The position numbers and the translations under genes are program-made. Positions 45,426-54,865 of a DNA stretch of 64,000 bases are shown here, in pieces. Origin of the DNA: Nitratireductor soli (GTDB taxonomy: Bacteria; Pseudomonadota; Alphaproteobacteria; Rhizobiales; Rhizobiaceae); assembly GCF_001050155.1 (NCBI RefSeq), contig NZ_LFVY01000015.1, positions 1-64,000 on the forward strand. The letters run 5' to 3'. Numbering within the stretch: position 1 is the stretch's first letter; the number at the start of each line of letters is the position of its first letter. The notes under the pieces were generated by a model that made no database searches, was not told the origin of the DNA, and worked only from the letters and a program-made list of their open reading frames with translations.

Positions 45426-46160
45426 ATGCTGCTCATTGCAGGGCTCGGCAATCCCGGCCAGCAATATGCGGGACACCGGCACAATGTCGGCTTCATGGCG
45501 GCGGATGCGATATCCCGCCGCCATTCCTTTGCGCCATGGGCGAAGAAATTCAGCGCCCTGGTCGCCGAGGGGCGCATCGGCGGCGAGAAGGTTCTGCTGA
45601 TCAAGCCGCAGACCTTCATGAACCTGTCCGGCCAGGCGATCGGCGAAGCCATGCGCTTCTACAAGATCGACGTCGCCGACCTCATCGTCCTCTACGACGA
45701 ATTGGACCTGGCGCCGGGCAAATTGCGCATCAAGACCGGCGGCGGCTCGGGCGGCCACAACGGCATCAAGTCGATCGATGCCCATTGCGGCAAGGCGTAT
45801 CGCCGCGTGCGCATCGGCATCGGCCATCCGGGCGACAAGGCGCGCGTCACCGGCCATGTGCTGGGCGACTTCGCCAAGGCGGACCGGGATTGGCTCGAGC
45901 CCATGCTCGACGCCCTGGCCGACAACATCGCCATGCTGGCGGAAGGCGACGAGGCGGGTTTCATGAACCGCGTCAGCCTGGCGGTGAAGGGCATCAACGC
46001 GGGCACCGCGTCGGGACTGGCCGCCCAGAAGTCTGCGGAAAAGCCGGCGAAAAAACAGAGCCACATCCGCCAGGCGCGCCAGGCGGGGCCGGCAGCTCCC
46101 CTCCCCGAAAGCGGCCCGATGGCCGCCATGCTCAAAAAACTCTTCGGCAAGAAGGAATAG
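45426..46160 (+). CDS. pth: Peptidyl-tRNA hydrolase
   Basis: A 244-residue Pth that frees tRNA from prematurely released peptidyl-tRNA. Catalytic His lies in GHRHNVGFM (residues 17-25), with [29 protein letters not shown] and HNGIKSI conserved. Residues beyond about 190 form a Lys/Ala-rich extension of about 50 residues, common in rhizobia. Upstream rplY and downstream ychF are on the same strand with gaps of 24 and 3 bases. Confidence 0.95.
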   Translation: MLLIAGLGNPGQQYAGHRHNVGFMAADAISRRHSFAPWAKKFSALVAEGRIGGEKVLLIKPQTFMNLSGQAIGEAMRFYKIDVADLIVLYDELDLAPGKLRIKTGGGSGGHNGIKSIDAHCGKAYRRVRIGIGHPGDKARVTGHVLGDFAKADRDWLEPMLDALADNIAMLAEGDEAGFMNRVSLAVKGINAGTASGLAAQKSAEKPAKKQSHIRQARQAGPAAPLPESGPMAAMLKKLFGKKE

Positions 46161-46163
46161 GAA

Positions 46164-47267
46164 ATGGGTTTCAAATGCGGCATCGTCGGTCTGCCCAATG
46201 TCGGCAAATCGACGCTTTTCAACGCGCTCACCAGGACGGCCGCCGCCCAGGCCGCCAACTATCCCTTCTGCACCATCGAGCCGAACACCGGCGAGGTGGC
46301 CGTGCCCGACCCGCGCCTGAAGAAGATTTCCGGCATCACCAAGTCGAAGGAGATCATCCCGACGCGCATCTCCTTCGTCGATATCGCCGGCCTGGTGCGC
46401 GGCGCCTCGAAGGGCGAAGGGCTGGGCAACCAGTTCCTCGCCAACATCCGCGAGGTGGACGCCATCGTCCACGTGCTGCGCTGCTTCGAGGATGACGACA
46501 TCACCCATGTCGAGGGCCGCATCGACCCGGTGGCCGACGCCGAGACGGTGGAGACCGAGCTGATGCTCTCCGACCTCGATAGCCTCGAGCGCCGCACCAC
46601 GCAGATGCAGAAGCGCGCCTCCGGCAAGGACAAGGAAGCGATGACGCTCCTGCCGATGATGGAGCAGGCGCTGGCGCTGCTGCAGGAGGGCAAGCCGGTC
46701 CGCCTGCTGCTCGACGGCATCGCGGCGGAAGATTTGAAGATCCTGCGCGGCCTGAACCTCTTGACCTCCAAGCCGGTGCTCTATGTCTGCAACGTCGCCG
46801 AGGGGGACGCCGCCGAAGGCAACGAACACAGCCGGGCGGTGGCGGCCATGGCCGACAGCCAGGGCGCCGGCAGCGTCGTCATCTCGGCGGCGATCGAGGC
46901 CGAGGTGGCGCAGCTTCCCGACGCGGAGGCCGCCGAGTATCTGGAAGCGATGGGGCTGGAGGAACCCGGCCTCGACCGGCTGATCCGCGCCGGCTACGAA
47001 TTGCTCGACCTGATCACCTTCTTCACCTCCGGCCCGAAGGAAACCCGCGCCTGGACCGTTTACAAGGGCGCCAAGGCGCCGCAGGCGGCCGGCGTCATCC
47101 ACACGGATTTCGAGCGCGGCTTCATCCGCGCCCAGACCATCGCCTACGAGGATTTCATCGCGCTGGGCGGCGAAGTGCCGGCCCGCGAGGCCGGCAAGGC
47201 ACGCGACGAAGGCAAGGAATATGTGGTGACCGACGGCGACGTGATGCTGTTCAAGTTCAACACGTAG
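46164..47267 (+). CDS. ychF: Redox-regulated ATPase YchF
   Basis: A 367-residue Obg-related P-loop protein that prefers ATP. G1 GLPNVGKST is at residues 9-17, G3 appears as DIAGLVRGASKGEGLGNQFL, and a C-terminal TGS domain covers about residues 280-367 (LITFFTSGPKETRAWTVYKG). Members bind ribosomes and respond to oxidative stress. It is the third gene of the rplY-pth-ychF run. The stop TAG forms the first bases of a mosaic repeat. Confidence 0.96.
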   Translation: MGFKCGIVGLPNVGKSTLFNALTRTAAAQAANYPFCTIEPNTGEVAVPDPRLKKISGITKSKEIIPTRISFVDIAGLVRGASKGEGLGNQFLANIREVDAIVHVLRCFEDDDITHVEGRIDPVADAETVETELMLSDLDSLERRTTQMQKRASGKDKEAMTLLPMMEQALALLQEGKPVRLLLDGIAAEDLKILRGLNLLTSKPVLYVCNVAEGDAAEGNEHSRAVAAMADSQGAGSVVISAAIEAEVAQLPDAEAAEYLEAMGLEEPGLDRLIRAGYELLDLITFFTSGPKETRAWTVYKGAKAPQAAGVIHTDFERGFIRAQTIAYEDFIALGGEVPAREAGKARDEGKEYVVTDGDVMLFKFNT

Positions 47268-47374
47268 AGCGCCGTGCGTCCATTCGGACGCTACACAAGG
47301 ACGCTCTAACTCTTTGAATCTACGCATCGGCCGCTCACAGTCAGACCATGTCAGCTGACTGCAAAATGCCTTAT
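47265..47374. repeat. Mosaic hairpin repeat, copy 6
   Basis: TAGAGCGCCGTGCGTCCATT begins the GCGTCC/GGACGC module, followed by CTCTTTGAATCTACGCA, a diverged middle, and CAGCTGACTGCAAAATGC. It fills the gap between two convergent genes and contains the ychF stop codon. Confidence 0.82.
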
Positions 47375-48708
47375 GGGGCGAGATGGTCGGCGACCGCCTG
47401 GTATGCTGGCAGCGATGTGGGGTCGTTGGCGGCGTTGCCGGCCTGCGGGTTCGATGCGAACCGGGCTATGACCATGCGTGCAGCCGGGTCGATGTAGATC
47501 GACTGGCCATGTACGCCACGCGCCGTGAACGCGCCGTTCGCATTGTGCGACACCCACCACATGCCGCGATAGCTCCATCCCTTGAGCAGGCCGTAGCCGG
47601 CCTTCTCGAAGGCGGCCTTGTCACCGCCGGCGCGAATGCGATCCACCGCCGCCTTCGGCACAAGGCGCTGGCCGTTGATCACACCGTCATCGAGCAGCAA
47701 CTGGCCGATCCGTGCCATGTCGCGAAGCCCAGCGTTCAGGCCACCGCCTGCAAACGGCGTGCCGAGGGAATCGACCGTGAAATACCCGTCCTGCTCTGCG
47801 TCCATCCGGCTCCAGATGCGCTCGGACAACAGATCAGCGACCGATTTTCCGGTGACGCGGGCGATCATCCAGCCAAGGGCGTCGGTGTTGATCGTCTTGT
47901 AGGCGAAGGCGTCACCATGCGCGCCTTCCTTGCGGACCGTCTGCAAATACTCGAAATAGCCACGCGGCCCCTGATAGTCGGCTGGCTTGGGCAACGGGTT
48001 GCCGGCAGCGCCATATTGCCAGACCTCAGCGTCGGGGTCGGCGTAATCCTCGCTGTATTTGAGCCCGGTCGTCATCTCCAGAACCTGCCGGACGGTGGCG
48101 TCGCCGAAGGCGCTGTCGGCCAGTTCGGGAACGATGCTCGACACCAGCGCCGTCTCGTCGAGCACTCCTTCGGCCACCAACACCTCGCCAAGCAACCCGG
48201 TCAGCGACTTGGTCACCGACATCGCTCCATGCTGGCCCGCCTCGTCGAGACAGCCGAGATAGCGCTCATAGACCACGACGCCGTCATGCAGGATAACGAT
48301 GCCGTCCGTGTAGTTGGCGGCCAGCGACTGCTCCCACGTCATCGGCGTGTCGCCGCCCAGCGGCAGGAAGGTGAGCGCGTCGATCCCATCGTCGATCCGG
48401 CGCGGCAACGGCACCGACGCGCCGAGCCCGCGGCTGACACCGACCGTCGGCATGAGCTGGCGGAAATGGCAGACGGTCCAGCGCAGTTTCGGAAAGCTGA
48501 AATAATCGGGATCGGAGAAACGGATGATCTTGTCGGCGGGCGGCGGCGCGCCGACCATCCATTCGAGCTTGACCGGGTCGGATTCTTCGGCGGTCATCGG
48601 CTTCTCCTGGGCGAGCGAAGCAGCCGGCGCGGCAAGGCCGGCGGCGAACCACAACGCCGTGGCGATGCCGCGCGACAGCGGGCCGGTTTCAGAAATTGAC
48701 GACGACAT
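47371..48708 (-). CDS. Serine hydrolase of the beta-lactamase/class C family
   Basis: A 445-residue penicillin-binding-protein-like hydrolase. A signal peptide spans about residues 1-34 (ending ASLAQ). The catalytic SxxK is SVTKSLTG near residue 168, the YxN-type motif appears as YSEDYAD, and the C-terminal HxG equivalent is HGQSIYI. It resembles secreted esterases or 6-aminohexanoate-dimer hydrolases rather than true AmpC. The start at 48708 has GGAGG nine bases upstream; it overlaps the upstream barrel gene by 20 bases, so the two are coupled. Substrate unknown. Confidence 0.85.
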   Translation of the reverse strand: MSSSISETGPLSRGIATALWFAAGLAAPAASLAQEKPMTAEESDPVKLEWMVGAPPPADKIIRFSDPDYFSFPKLRWTVCHFRQLMPTVGVSRGLGASVPLPRRIDDGIDALTFLPLGGDTPMTWEQSLAANYTDGIVILHDGVVVYERYLGCLDEAGQHGAMSVTKSLTGLLGEVLVAEGVLDETALVSSIVPELADSAFGDATVRQVLEMTTGLKYSEDYADPDAEVWQYGAAGNPLPKPADYQGPRGYFEYLQTVRKEGAHGDAFAYKTINTDALGWMIARVTGKSVADLLSERIWSRMDAEQDGYFTVDSLGTPFAGGGLNAGLRDMARIGQLLLDDGVINGQRLVPKAAVDRIRAGGDKAAFEKAGYGLLKGWSYRGMWWVSHNANGAFTARGVHGQSIYIDPAARMVIARFASNPQAGNAANDPTSLPAYQAVADHLAP

Positions 48709-50128
48709 TGGCAAAGCCTCCAATCCAGGTTGGCGCGGCGGAATTGACGACGGAATCGATGCCCGCGCCGGGAAACGAGACGCTGGCGCCGACGGTCAGG
48801 AAGGTATGCGGATTGAGAACCCGGTTGTACTCGAGGAAGATGTCGTCTGACAGGTGATGGCTGGTGACGCCCGCCACGGGACTGGGAATGCCACCATCGA
48901 TCTCGACGCGCGTACCCTGGCCGAATTGGATCGGGCTGCGCAGCTCGTTGGCGCGGATATGCGCATAGCGCAGGGTCAGTGTGTCGCGCTCGGTCGGGGT
49001 CACGCGCAGGCTTGCCTGAAAAGCATTGACGTTGGAGTTGATAAACACCATCGACGATTTCGAGCCGGTCGACCATGAGCTGGGACTGCCCTCGTAGAAC
49101 AGCGGATCGAAACGCTCGAGCCGGCTGGTGAAGGGATCATCGCCGGAAAAGGTCTGGTAGGCCAGGGCCAGCGTCGGCGACCAGGGTAGGTCGGCGAAGA
49201 CATAGCCGACATGGACGCGCCCAGCCCACGCGGCAAGATCGATGCGGCTGTTCCACTCATAGGCGAATTCGCCGCCGGCGAAGAGATTTTCCATCGTGCC
49301 GGGGAACGGCTTGCCGATGGCATAGAGATTGATGAAGTTCAGCCCGTCGCGGCCGCCGGGCAGGATGCCGGGTGGGCCGATACCGCCGGCGGCCGCTTGC
49401 GCGTAGGGAGACGATGATTCCAGTACATGGCCGACCGTGACACCGGCAAAGCTGCCGGGCGCCCAGTCGTAGCGCAGTTCCGCGCCCACCAGCGTGGTGC
49501 CGCTGCTGCTGTCGGGCAATTCGTTGGGACTGAGATAGAACAGCGCGGCCTTGAAGTCCTGAAAGGCGAAGCGACCGATGGCGGCTGTCTTCCACGCCTT
49601 GCGGGGGCCGAATTTCAGCGCACCGCGCTCGAACCCGCTATTGCCGCCATTGGCGATCAGCATGCCCGTACCGGCCTTGAACTCGCGCGGCCCGAAGGAC
49701 ACGTCGAACGACGGTACCGCGTCCCGGCCGTAGCGCAGGCCGAGATAGCCTTCCTCAAGCGTGATGCGGCCGGTATTGCCATTGTCGTAGGCGTCGATGC
49801 CGAGCGTGCCCGAGATGACGACGGAACCCTTGCCATACAGGATGACGCCACCATCGAACGCGTTGGTGAAGCTGATGCCGGGCTTCAGATAGCCCTCCAG
49901 CCATTGCTTGTCGGCATCATATCCGGTCGAGGGCGCAAACATGTCGGCGAAGTTCCAGAACATGTTTCCTTCGGCCACCGCGTTCAGGCCGGCCTGGAGA
50001 TGCGCGCGGAACGCCAGGCCTTCACGGTCGTAGAGCAGCATCGGATCGCCGGCGGTTGCCGGGATGGCCGCCAGGAGAGGCGCTGCAAGGGTCGTCAGTT
50101 TGATGATCGTCCGGACTTTCCCGCTCAT
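48689..50128 (-). CDS. Outer-membrane beta-barrel protein, alginate-export-like
   Basis: A 479-residue protein with a signal peptide (residues 1-26, ending PATAG), then many amphipathic strands, ending in FANVVVNF with a C-terminal Phe. Strand patterns such as LEEGYLGLRYGRDAVPSFDV and DTLTLRYAHIRANELRS resemble the alginate-export (AlgE-type) porin family. The cargo is unknown. GAGGGTGG precedes the ATG. The serine hydrolase downstream overlaps by 20 bases; together they could import and cleave an ester- or amide-linked substrate (inference). Confidence 0.8.
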   Translation of the reverse strand: MSGKVRTIIKLTTLAAPLLAAIPATAGDPMLLYDREGLAFRAHLQAGLNAVAEGNMFWNFADMFAPSTGYDADKQWLEGYLKPGISFTNAFDGGVILYGKGSVVISGTLGIDAYDNGNTGRITLEEGYLGLRYGRDAVPSFDVSFGPREFKAGTGMLIANGGNSGFERGALKFGPRKAWKTAAIGRFAFQDFKAALFYLSPNELPDSSSGTTLVGAELRYDWAPGSFAGVTVGHVLESSSPYAQAAAGGIGPPGILPGGRDGLNFINLYAIGKPFPGTMENLFAGGEFAYEWNSRIDLAAWAGRVHVGYVFADLPWSPTLALAYQTFSGDDPFTSRLERFDPLFYEGSPSSWSTGSKSSMVFINSNVNAFQASLRVTPTERDTLTLRYAHIRANELRSPIQFGQGTRVEIDGGIPSPVAGVTSHHLSDDIFLEYNRVLNPHTFLTVGASVSFPGAGIDSVVNSAAPTWIGGFANVVVNF

Positions 50129-50309
50129 CCACCCTCGCTTGCGGCCGCCCTCGCTTGCAGCATTGAATCGTCATACTGGTCCAGATCGTGGACCGGGTCT
50201 AGCACGCGGACATTACAAACGCGCCCCCCAAGCACCACGGCGGCCGCGGGCTTGACGCCGCGCGTGCAAGGTCCGAAACCTTGTCCGCAGTCAAATCCGA
50301 GGGTTCGCC

Positions 50310-51278
50310 ATGATCAAAGCCTACATCGTCGACAATGAGCGCTTGCGGCCCGTGGACGACATCGCCGCGCAGGGGGACGCGGTGGTCTGGGCCGATCTCC
50401 TGTCGCCCACGGCCGAGGAGAAGAAGGCCATAGAGGACTGGCTGGGCGTCGCGGTGCCAACCCGCGAGGAGATGGAGGAGATCGAGATTTCGAGCCGCCT
50501 CTACACGGAGAACGACGCCTATTTCATGACCGCCACCCTGCCGGCCCAGACCGACGGCGACCGGCCGGACATGTCGCCCGTCGCCTTCGTCCTGGCGCGT
50601 GGCAGGCTGGTGACGGTGCGCTTCCACGAACCGCGCGCCTTCCAGACCTTTCCGCAGCGCGCAGAAAAGGCCGCCCTCGGCTGCACCACGGGCGAGACGG
50701 TGCTGATCAATCTGCTCGAGGTCATCGTCGACCGGCTGGCCGACATATTGGAGCGCGCCGGACGCGAGATCGTCGAGATCGCGCATGGCATCTTCCACCC
50801 GGCCGAGACCAAGGCCTCGAAGCGGGATGTCGGCTTCCAGATCATCTTGCGCAAGATCGGCCGCAAGGAGCATCTTCTGTCGAACATCCAGGACAGCCTG
50901 CTGACGCTGCAGCGCCTGTCGGGCTTCCTCGGCGCCATTCCCATCAAGGGCGGCAAGGACAGCCGTGCGCGGATCAAGACCCTGGCGCGCGACGTCGCCT
51001 CGCTGTCCGATCACGCCGCCGGCCTGTCGCAGAAGATCAACTTCCTGCTCGACGCGACACTGGGCATGATCAACATCGAGCAGAGCGCCATCATCAAGAT
51101 CTTCTCGGTGGTGGCGGTGGTGTTCCTGCCGCCGACGCTGGTCGCCTCCATCTACGGCATGAATTTCGACCTGATGCCGGAGCTGAAATGGGATTTCGGA
51201 TACCCGCTGGCACTGGTCATCATGGTGCTGTCGGCTGTCCTGCCCTTCCTGTATTTCAAGCGGCGCGGCTGGCTCTAG
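50310..51278 (+). CDS. corA: CorA-family magnesium/cobalt transporter
   Basis: A 322-residue inner-membrane divalent-cation channel. The large cytoplasmic N-terminal domain includes the long stalk helix (about residues 150-255). TM1 ends in the selectivity motif YGMNF near residue 285, and TM2 is PLALVIMVLSAVLPFLYF, ending with the basic KRRGWL. Both length and motif are standard. No Mg-sensing leader was recognised in the 180 bases upstream. Confidence 0.95.
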   Translation: MIKAYIVDNERLRPVDDIAAQGDAVVWADLLSPTAEEKKAIEDWLGVAVPTREEMEEIEISSRLYTENDAYFMTATLPAQTDGDRPDMSPVAFVLARGRLVTVRFHEPRAFQTFPQRAEKAALGCTTGETVLINLLEVIVDRLADILERAGREIVEIAHGIFHPAETKASKRDVGFQIILRKIGRKEHLLSNIQDSLLTLQRLSGFLGAIPIKGGKDSRARIKTLARDVASLSDHAAGLSQKINFLLDATLGMINIEQSAIIKIFSVVAVVFLPPTLVASIYGMNFDLMPELKWDFGYPLALVIMVLSAVLPFLYFKRRGWL

Positions 51279-51350
51279 AAGTTCTCGCCCCTGTCCTTGC
51301 AGAAGGCCGATCTTCCCGCCATAAGGTTCAAGCTTGAACAGGAAGTCGCC

Positions 51351-51818
51351 ATGACAGAGAAGAAATGGGCATACGAGGACCTGGCCGAGGGGGCCACCAT
51401 CCCGTTCGGCCCGAAGACCGTCAGCGCCGAGGAAATCATCACCTTCGCCCGCCAATTCGATCCCCAGCCGATGCATCTCGACGAGGCGGCCGGCAAGGCG
51501 AGCCTGCTGGGCGGCCTCTCCGCCTCCGGCTGGCACAGCAGCGCCATCTTCATGCGCATGCTGTATGACGCGCTGCTGGCCGACTCGACCTCGCAGGGCT
51601 CGCCCGGCATCACGGAATCGCGCTGGAAACGCCCGGTTCTGGCCGGCGACACATTGTCCGGCGCGACCACGGTGATCGCCCGCCGCACGCTCAGATCGCG
51701 CCCCGGCATCGGGTTGGTGACGTTGCGCCATCTGGTGGTCAACCAGCGCGGCGAGACGGTGATGGAAATCGAAAACCCGATCATGTTCGGCATGCGCAGC
51801 CGGGGAGACGCCGCATGA
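51351..51818 (+). CDS. MaoC-like hot-dog-fold dehydratase
   Basis: A 155-residue MaoC-family protein. FARQFDPQPMHLDEAAGKAS carries the Asp/His hydratase-2 pair (DPQPMH), and GGLSASGWHSSAIFMRM follows. Members hydrate enoyl-CoA or related thioesters. The start is ATG 51351, with AGGAAG upstream. It overlaps the next MaoC gene by four bases; paired small MaoC proteins may form a heterodimer. Substrate unknown. Confidence 0.9.
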   Translation: MTEKKWAYEDLAEGATIPFGPKTVSAEEIITFARQFDPQPMHLDEAAGKASLLGGLSASGWHSSAIFMRMLYDALLADSTSQGSPGITESRWKRPVLAGDTLSGATTVIARRTLRSRPGIGLVTLRHLVVNQRGETVMEIENPIMFGMRSRGDAA

Positions 51819-52285
51819 GCCTCGACGCCTATCTGCGCATCGGCGAGACGATCACGCTCGGCACGCACCGTTTCACCGCCGAGGAAATCAAGGCGTTTGC
51901 CCGCGCCTACGACCCGCAGCCCTTTCACACCGACGAGGAAGCGGCCCGCCACAGCGTTTTCGGCCGCCTGTGCGCCTCGGGCTGGCACAGCTGCGCCATG
52001 TGGATGAAGTACAATCTCGAGGGCATGGATCGAAATGACGGCCCTGCCTGGCAAGGCCCGGGACCGCAACCCGAATTCGGCCCCTCGCCCGGCTTCTCCA
52101 ACCTGAAATGGCTGAAGCCGGTCTATGCCGGCGACACGATCACCTTTACAAGGCGCGCCGTCGAACACCGGGCGCTGGCCACGCGCCCCGGCTGGCGCCT
52201 CCTCAGCCTGAGGGCGGAAGCCTTCAACGGCGACGGCGAGAGAGTGCTGGAATTCGACAATGCGGTGCTGGTGAAGGTGGAGTGA
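51815..52285 (+). CDS. MaoC-like hot-dog-fold dehydratase (second)
   Basis: A 156-residue paralogue of the preceding protein, with the hydratase motif YDPQPFHTDEEAARHSVFGR and CASGWHSCAMWMKY. The two share layout throughout but only moderate identity, so the duplication is old. The start codon overlaps the upstream stop (ATGA). They probably act together on a CoA thioester. Confidence 0.9.
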   Translation: MSLDAYLRIGETITLGTHRFTAEEIKAFARAYDPQPFHTDEEAARHSVFGRLCASGWHSCAMWMKYNLEGMDRNDGPAWQGPGPQPEFGPSPGFSNLKWLKPVYAGDTITFTRRAVEHRALATRPGWRLLSLRAEAFNGDGERVLEFDNAVLVKVE

Positions 52286-52395
52286 ACGCCGACCGGCGTG
52301 CAGCAGCGGCGGCTCGGGCAGATCCCGAACCGCGATGCTCTCGCAGGAGACCTCATCGGAGATGGGAAAGCCGCGATCAACCTGCTTCCATCCCC

Positions 52396-54390
52396 TCAGA
52401 ACTTGACCGAAAGCCCAAGCTGTACGCCGTGCCGGTTGGCGTTGTCGCGGAAGGAGCCGGTGTAACCGATCGACGCGGTGAGGCCGCGCTGCCGATCCTC
52501 GAATTTGAGGGCCGCGCCGACGCCGAAGATGTCGCGACCGAGCACCGTGGTCGAAGCCTCCATCTCGCGGCCGAGAAGCGCGGTTTTCACAATGTGGTCG
52601 TTCGTGCCCAGCGCACGCGCATAGGAGAGTTCGAGTTCCGGCGACACGGTCCACGATCCGGCGGAAAACGAGCGCGAGAATCGCACGCCGGGGCCCACCT
52701 GCGCTGCCGCCATACGGCCCGAATGCTGCTCGTAACCGAGGACCTCGAGCCCGCTCTCCAAGGCCCCGCGATAAGACTGCGCGGCGCCGGTGAAGCGACC
52801 GAACAGCGCCATCCCGGCAAAGCCGAGATCGACGTCCCGCCCCGCTTCCGCGCTGGCGAAGACACCCCATGCGTCGGTCGCTGATTGCGCCGCGGGATTG
52901 CCAAGCTCCAACACCGTGCCAGCCAGGCCGGGGATGGTGCGTCGCGTGTGCTTCTGGCGGAAATGGCTGACGCCGGCTGCCCCCCTCGCATACCAGGCAC
53001 CGCTGCGCCAGTCGCCATAGCCGAAGGCGTGAAGGCCATTGGCCCGGGCGGTGTTGGCCGTACCGCCCTCGCCGGTCGAGCCACGGGTGTAGGCAAGGCC
53101 GAGGCCTGCCGTCAGCCCCTCGCGCTCCAGGAGGTCGACGCCGGCGGCAAACGCCCGGCTGCGTGCTATCGTCTGCGGCAGGCCGGCGGAGGCAGCGATC
53201 CGCGCCGCTGCGAGATCGCCTGCCGTCCATAGCTGTTTCAGTCGCGCGGCGCGCGTCAGCGGCCCAAAGGGCAGCCGCGACACCTGTTCCATGGAGAGCT
53301 GGCGGTTGAAGGCAGCGCCGGCATAAATGGAGCGGCCGCGCGGCGCGATCGTGTCGACCGCATTGCCGAGATCGAGCCGGCCCCAGCCGAAAACCGCGTC
53401 AATCCCCGGATCGCCCAGATCGACCGCCGTGTGCAGGATCAGCTTGCGCAGGTCGCGCATATCGGCGTCGCGGAAAATCTCGCGGGTCACGGCGAGTGCG
53501 CCGGTGACGTGCGGCGCGGCGAAGGAGGTGCCAAGAGTTCGTTGGTAGCCGCCGCCCGGCGCGGTGGTTTCAATGAAGTTGGGGCCTACGTATTCGCCCT
53601 CGACGTTCTCTCCGTCACCGCCCGGCGCAGCCAGGCACCAGCGCGCGGACACACCGCATTCTGCCGGATAGCTTGCCAGGCTGTTCGGCGTTCCCAGCGC
53701 GACCACATTCAGCCAGCTGTTTTCCAGTTCGGGAAAAAGAAGGGGCAACCCTTCAAACACCGTCGTACCTTCCTGGCGGTCATTGCTGGCCGCGAACACG
53801 GATACACCGCCGTCGGCGCTCATCTCCCGCATTGCCTGAAGTGTTTTGGGGTAGGCTTGTTCCACATCCTCGGGGGAGAGATCCAAAATGGAGTACGGCA
53901 AGCCCCATGAATTGTTGATCACCGAGATCTGCTGGGAATGCAGAAACGCGTAAGCTTCGCTGATGGGGCGATCGTCAATATCCTCGTAGGCCACCGCCGT
54001 GATGCGGGCATTGTATGCAATGCCCATGAGCCCGGCCCCGTCCCGACCAGCTGCGATGATCCCGCTCACCCCGGTACCATGCCCTTCAGAATCGCCGGTA
54101 ACGGGTCCCCCACCAATTGCGGTATCATAGGAAAATCCACTGAGCCGACCCTTGAACTCCGGGTGTTCCGGGTCGATGCCGCTATCCAGCACACCGACAT
54201 TCACCCCCTTGCCGGTAAACCCGGCATCGTGCGCCTTTTGGGCATTGATCGCCGACAACCCCCAATTGAAATCCGCCTCGGAATCGCCGGTGTTGCCGCG
54301 CAGGGGCTCCGCGCCTGACGGATTGGATTGGGCACAAAGCCCGAACAAGAGCGCGAGGGCGCTGGTCCAAGTAAATTTTTGAACAGTCAT
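52396..54390 (-). CDS. Subtilisin-like serine protease autotransporter
   Basis: A 664-residue type V secreted protease. A signal peptide ends near residue 27. The S8 catalytic triad is visible: Asp in VGVLDSGIDPEHPEF, His in GDSEGHGTGVSGI, and Ser in GTSFAAPHVTGAL. A short linker is followed by an autotransporter beta-barrel (about residues 380-664) ending GVQLGLSVKF with the terminal Phe. The start is ATG 54390; a TTG four codons earlier is unlikely. The upstream 100 bases are very AT-rich. It is shorter than many serine-protease autotransporters but appears complete. Confidence 0.92.
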   Translation of the reverse strand: MTVQKFTWTSALALLFGLCAQSNPSGAEPLRGNTGDSEADFNWGLSAINAQKAHDAGFTGKGVNVGVLDSGIDPEHPEFKGRLSGFSYDTAIGGGPVTGDSEGHGTGVSGIIAAGRDGAGLMGIAYNARITAVAYEDIDDRPISEAYAFLHSQQISVINNSWGLPYSILDLSPEDVEQAYPKTLQAMREMSADGGVSVFAASNDRQEGTTVFEGLPLLFPELENSWLNVVALGTPNSLASYPAECGVSARWCLAAPGGDGENVEGEYVGPNFIETTAPGGGYQRTLGTSFAAPHVTGALAVTREIFRDADMRDLRKLILHTAVDLGDPGIDAVFGWGRLDLGNAVDTIAPRGRSIYAGAAFNRQLSMEQVSRLPFGPLTRAARLKQLWTAGDLAAARIAASAGLPQTIARSRAFAAGVDLLEREGLTAGLGLAYTRGSTGEGGTANTARANGLHAFGYGDWRSGAWYARGAAGVSHFRQKHTRRTIPGLAGTVLELGNPAAQSATDAWGVFASAEAGRDVDLGFAGMALFGRFTGAAQSYRGALESGLEVLGYEQHSGRMAAAQVGPGVRFSRSFSAGSWTVSPELELSYARALGTNDHIVKTALLGREMEASTTVLGRDIFGVGAALKFEDRQRGLTASIGYTGSFRDNANRHGVQLGLSVKF

Positions 54391-54865
54391 ACAAGTAAAC
54401 AAAACAGTATCCTATAATAAATTAAAAAGTATATAAATAAAATTACAGTATTCTCACATTTATAAGATGACAAGGGCATTTACGCATTTTGACTACTATA
54501 ACCAAAAGGCGTTTCACCTGACATCCAAGCATGGGCAGAGAAAAGGAAGAGGCTGGCCTCAATCGTCGTTGAAAGCGGTTGGCATGCATGCACCGGAATT
54601 CGACAGCGGTGTCTGGCATTGGGGAGACGGCGCCGGTGAAGGCAGGGTAACGCCGGGCCGCGCTTCAATCGCGAACCGCCGATGCCGCCCCTCACCTGCC
54701 TGCCGGCATCCTCTCCCCGTAAACGGGGAGAGGAAGGATTGCCGCGATCTCCGCAGCCATGATTGGCGAAACCGACAGGGACAGCCATCTTCTCTCCGTT
54801 TACGGGGAGAAGTGCCCTGCAGGGCGGTGTGGGGCGGCGCTGCAGTTGGAGGATGTCTGCGCGTC
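54391..54865. other. AT-rich promoter region and palindromic repeats
   Basis: The first 100 bases (54391-54490) are strongly AT-rich, unusual in this genome, and form the upstream region of the protease autotransporter. The remainder is GC-rich and carries the palindromic element pair at 54657-54830. No gene was recognised. Confidence 0.6.
54657..54830. repeat. Palindromic repeat pair with CTCTCCCCGT hairpins
   Basis: CCTCTCCCCGTAAACGGGGA + GAGG (54710-54733) and CTTCTCTCCGTTTACGGGGA + GAAG (54789-54812) are two hairpins about 80 bases apart, each flanked by CTGCCGGCAT- or GCCCTGCAGGGC-type sequence. The same element type is inside uvrB at 12.36 kb. Confidence 0.82.

Noticed and set aside
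50129-50309. Mg-sensing riboswitch upstream of corA
   Set aside because: No conserved M-box or ykkC-like core could be recognised in the 180-base leader.
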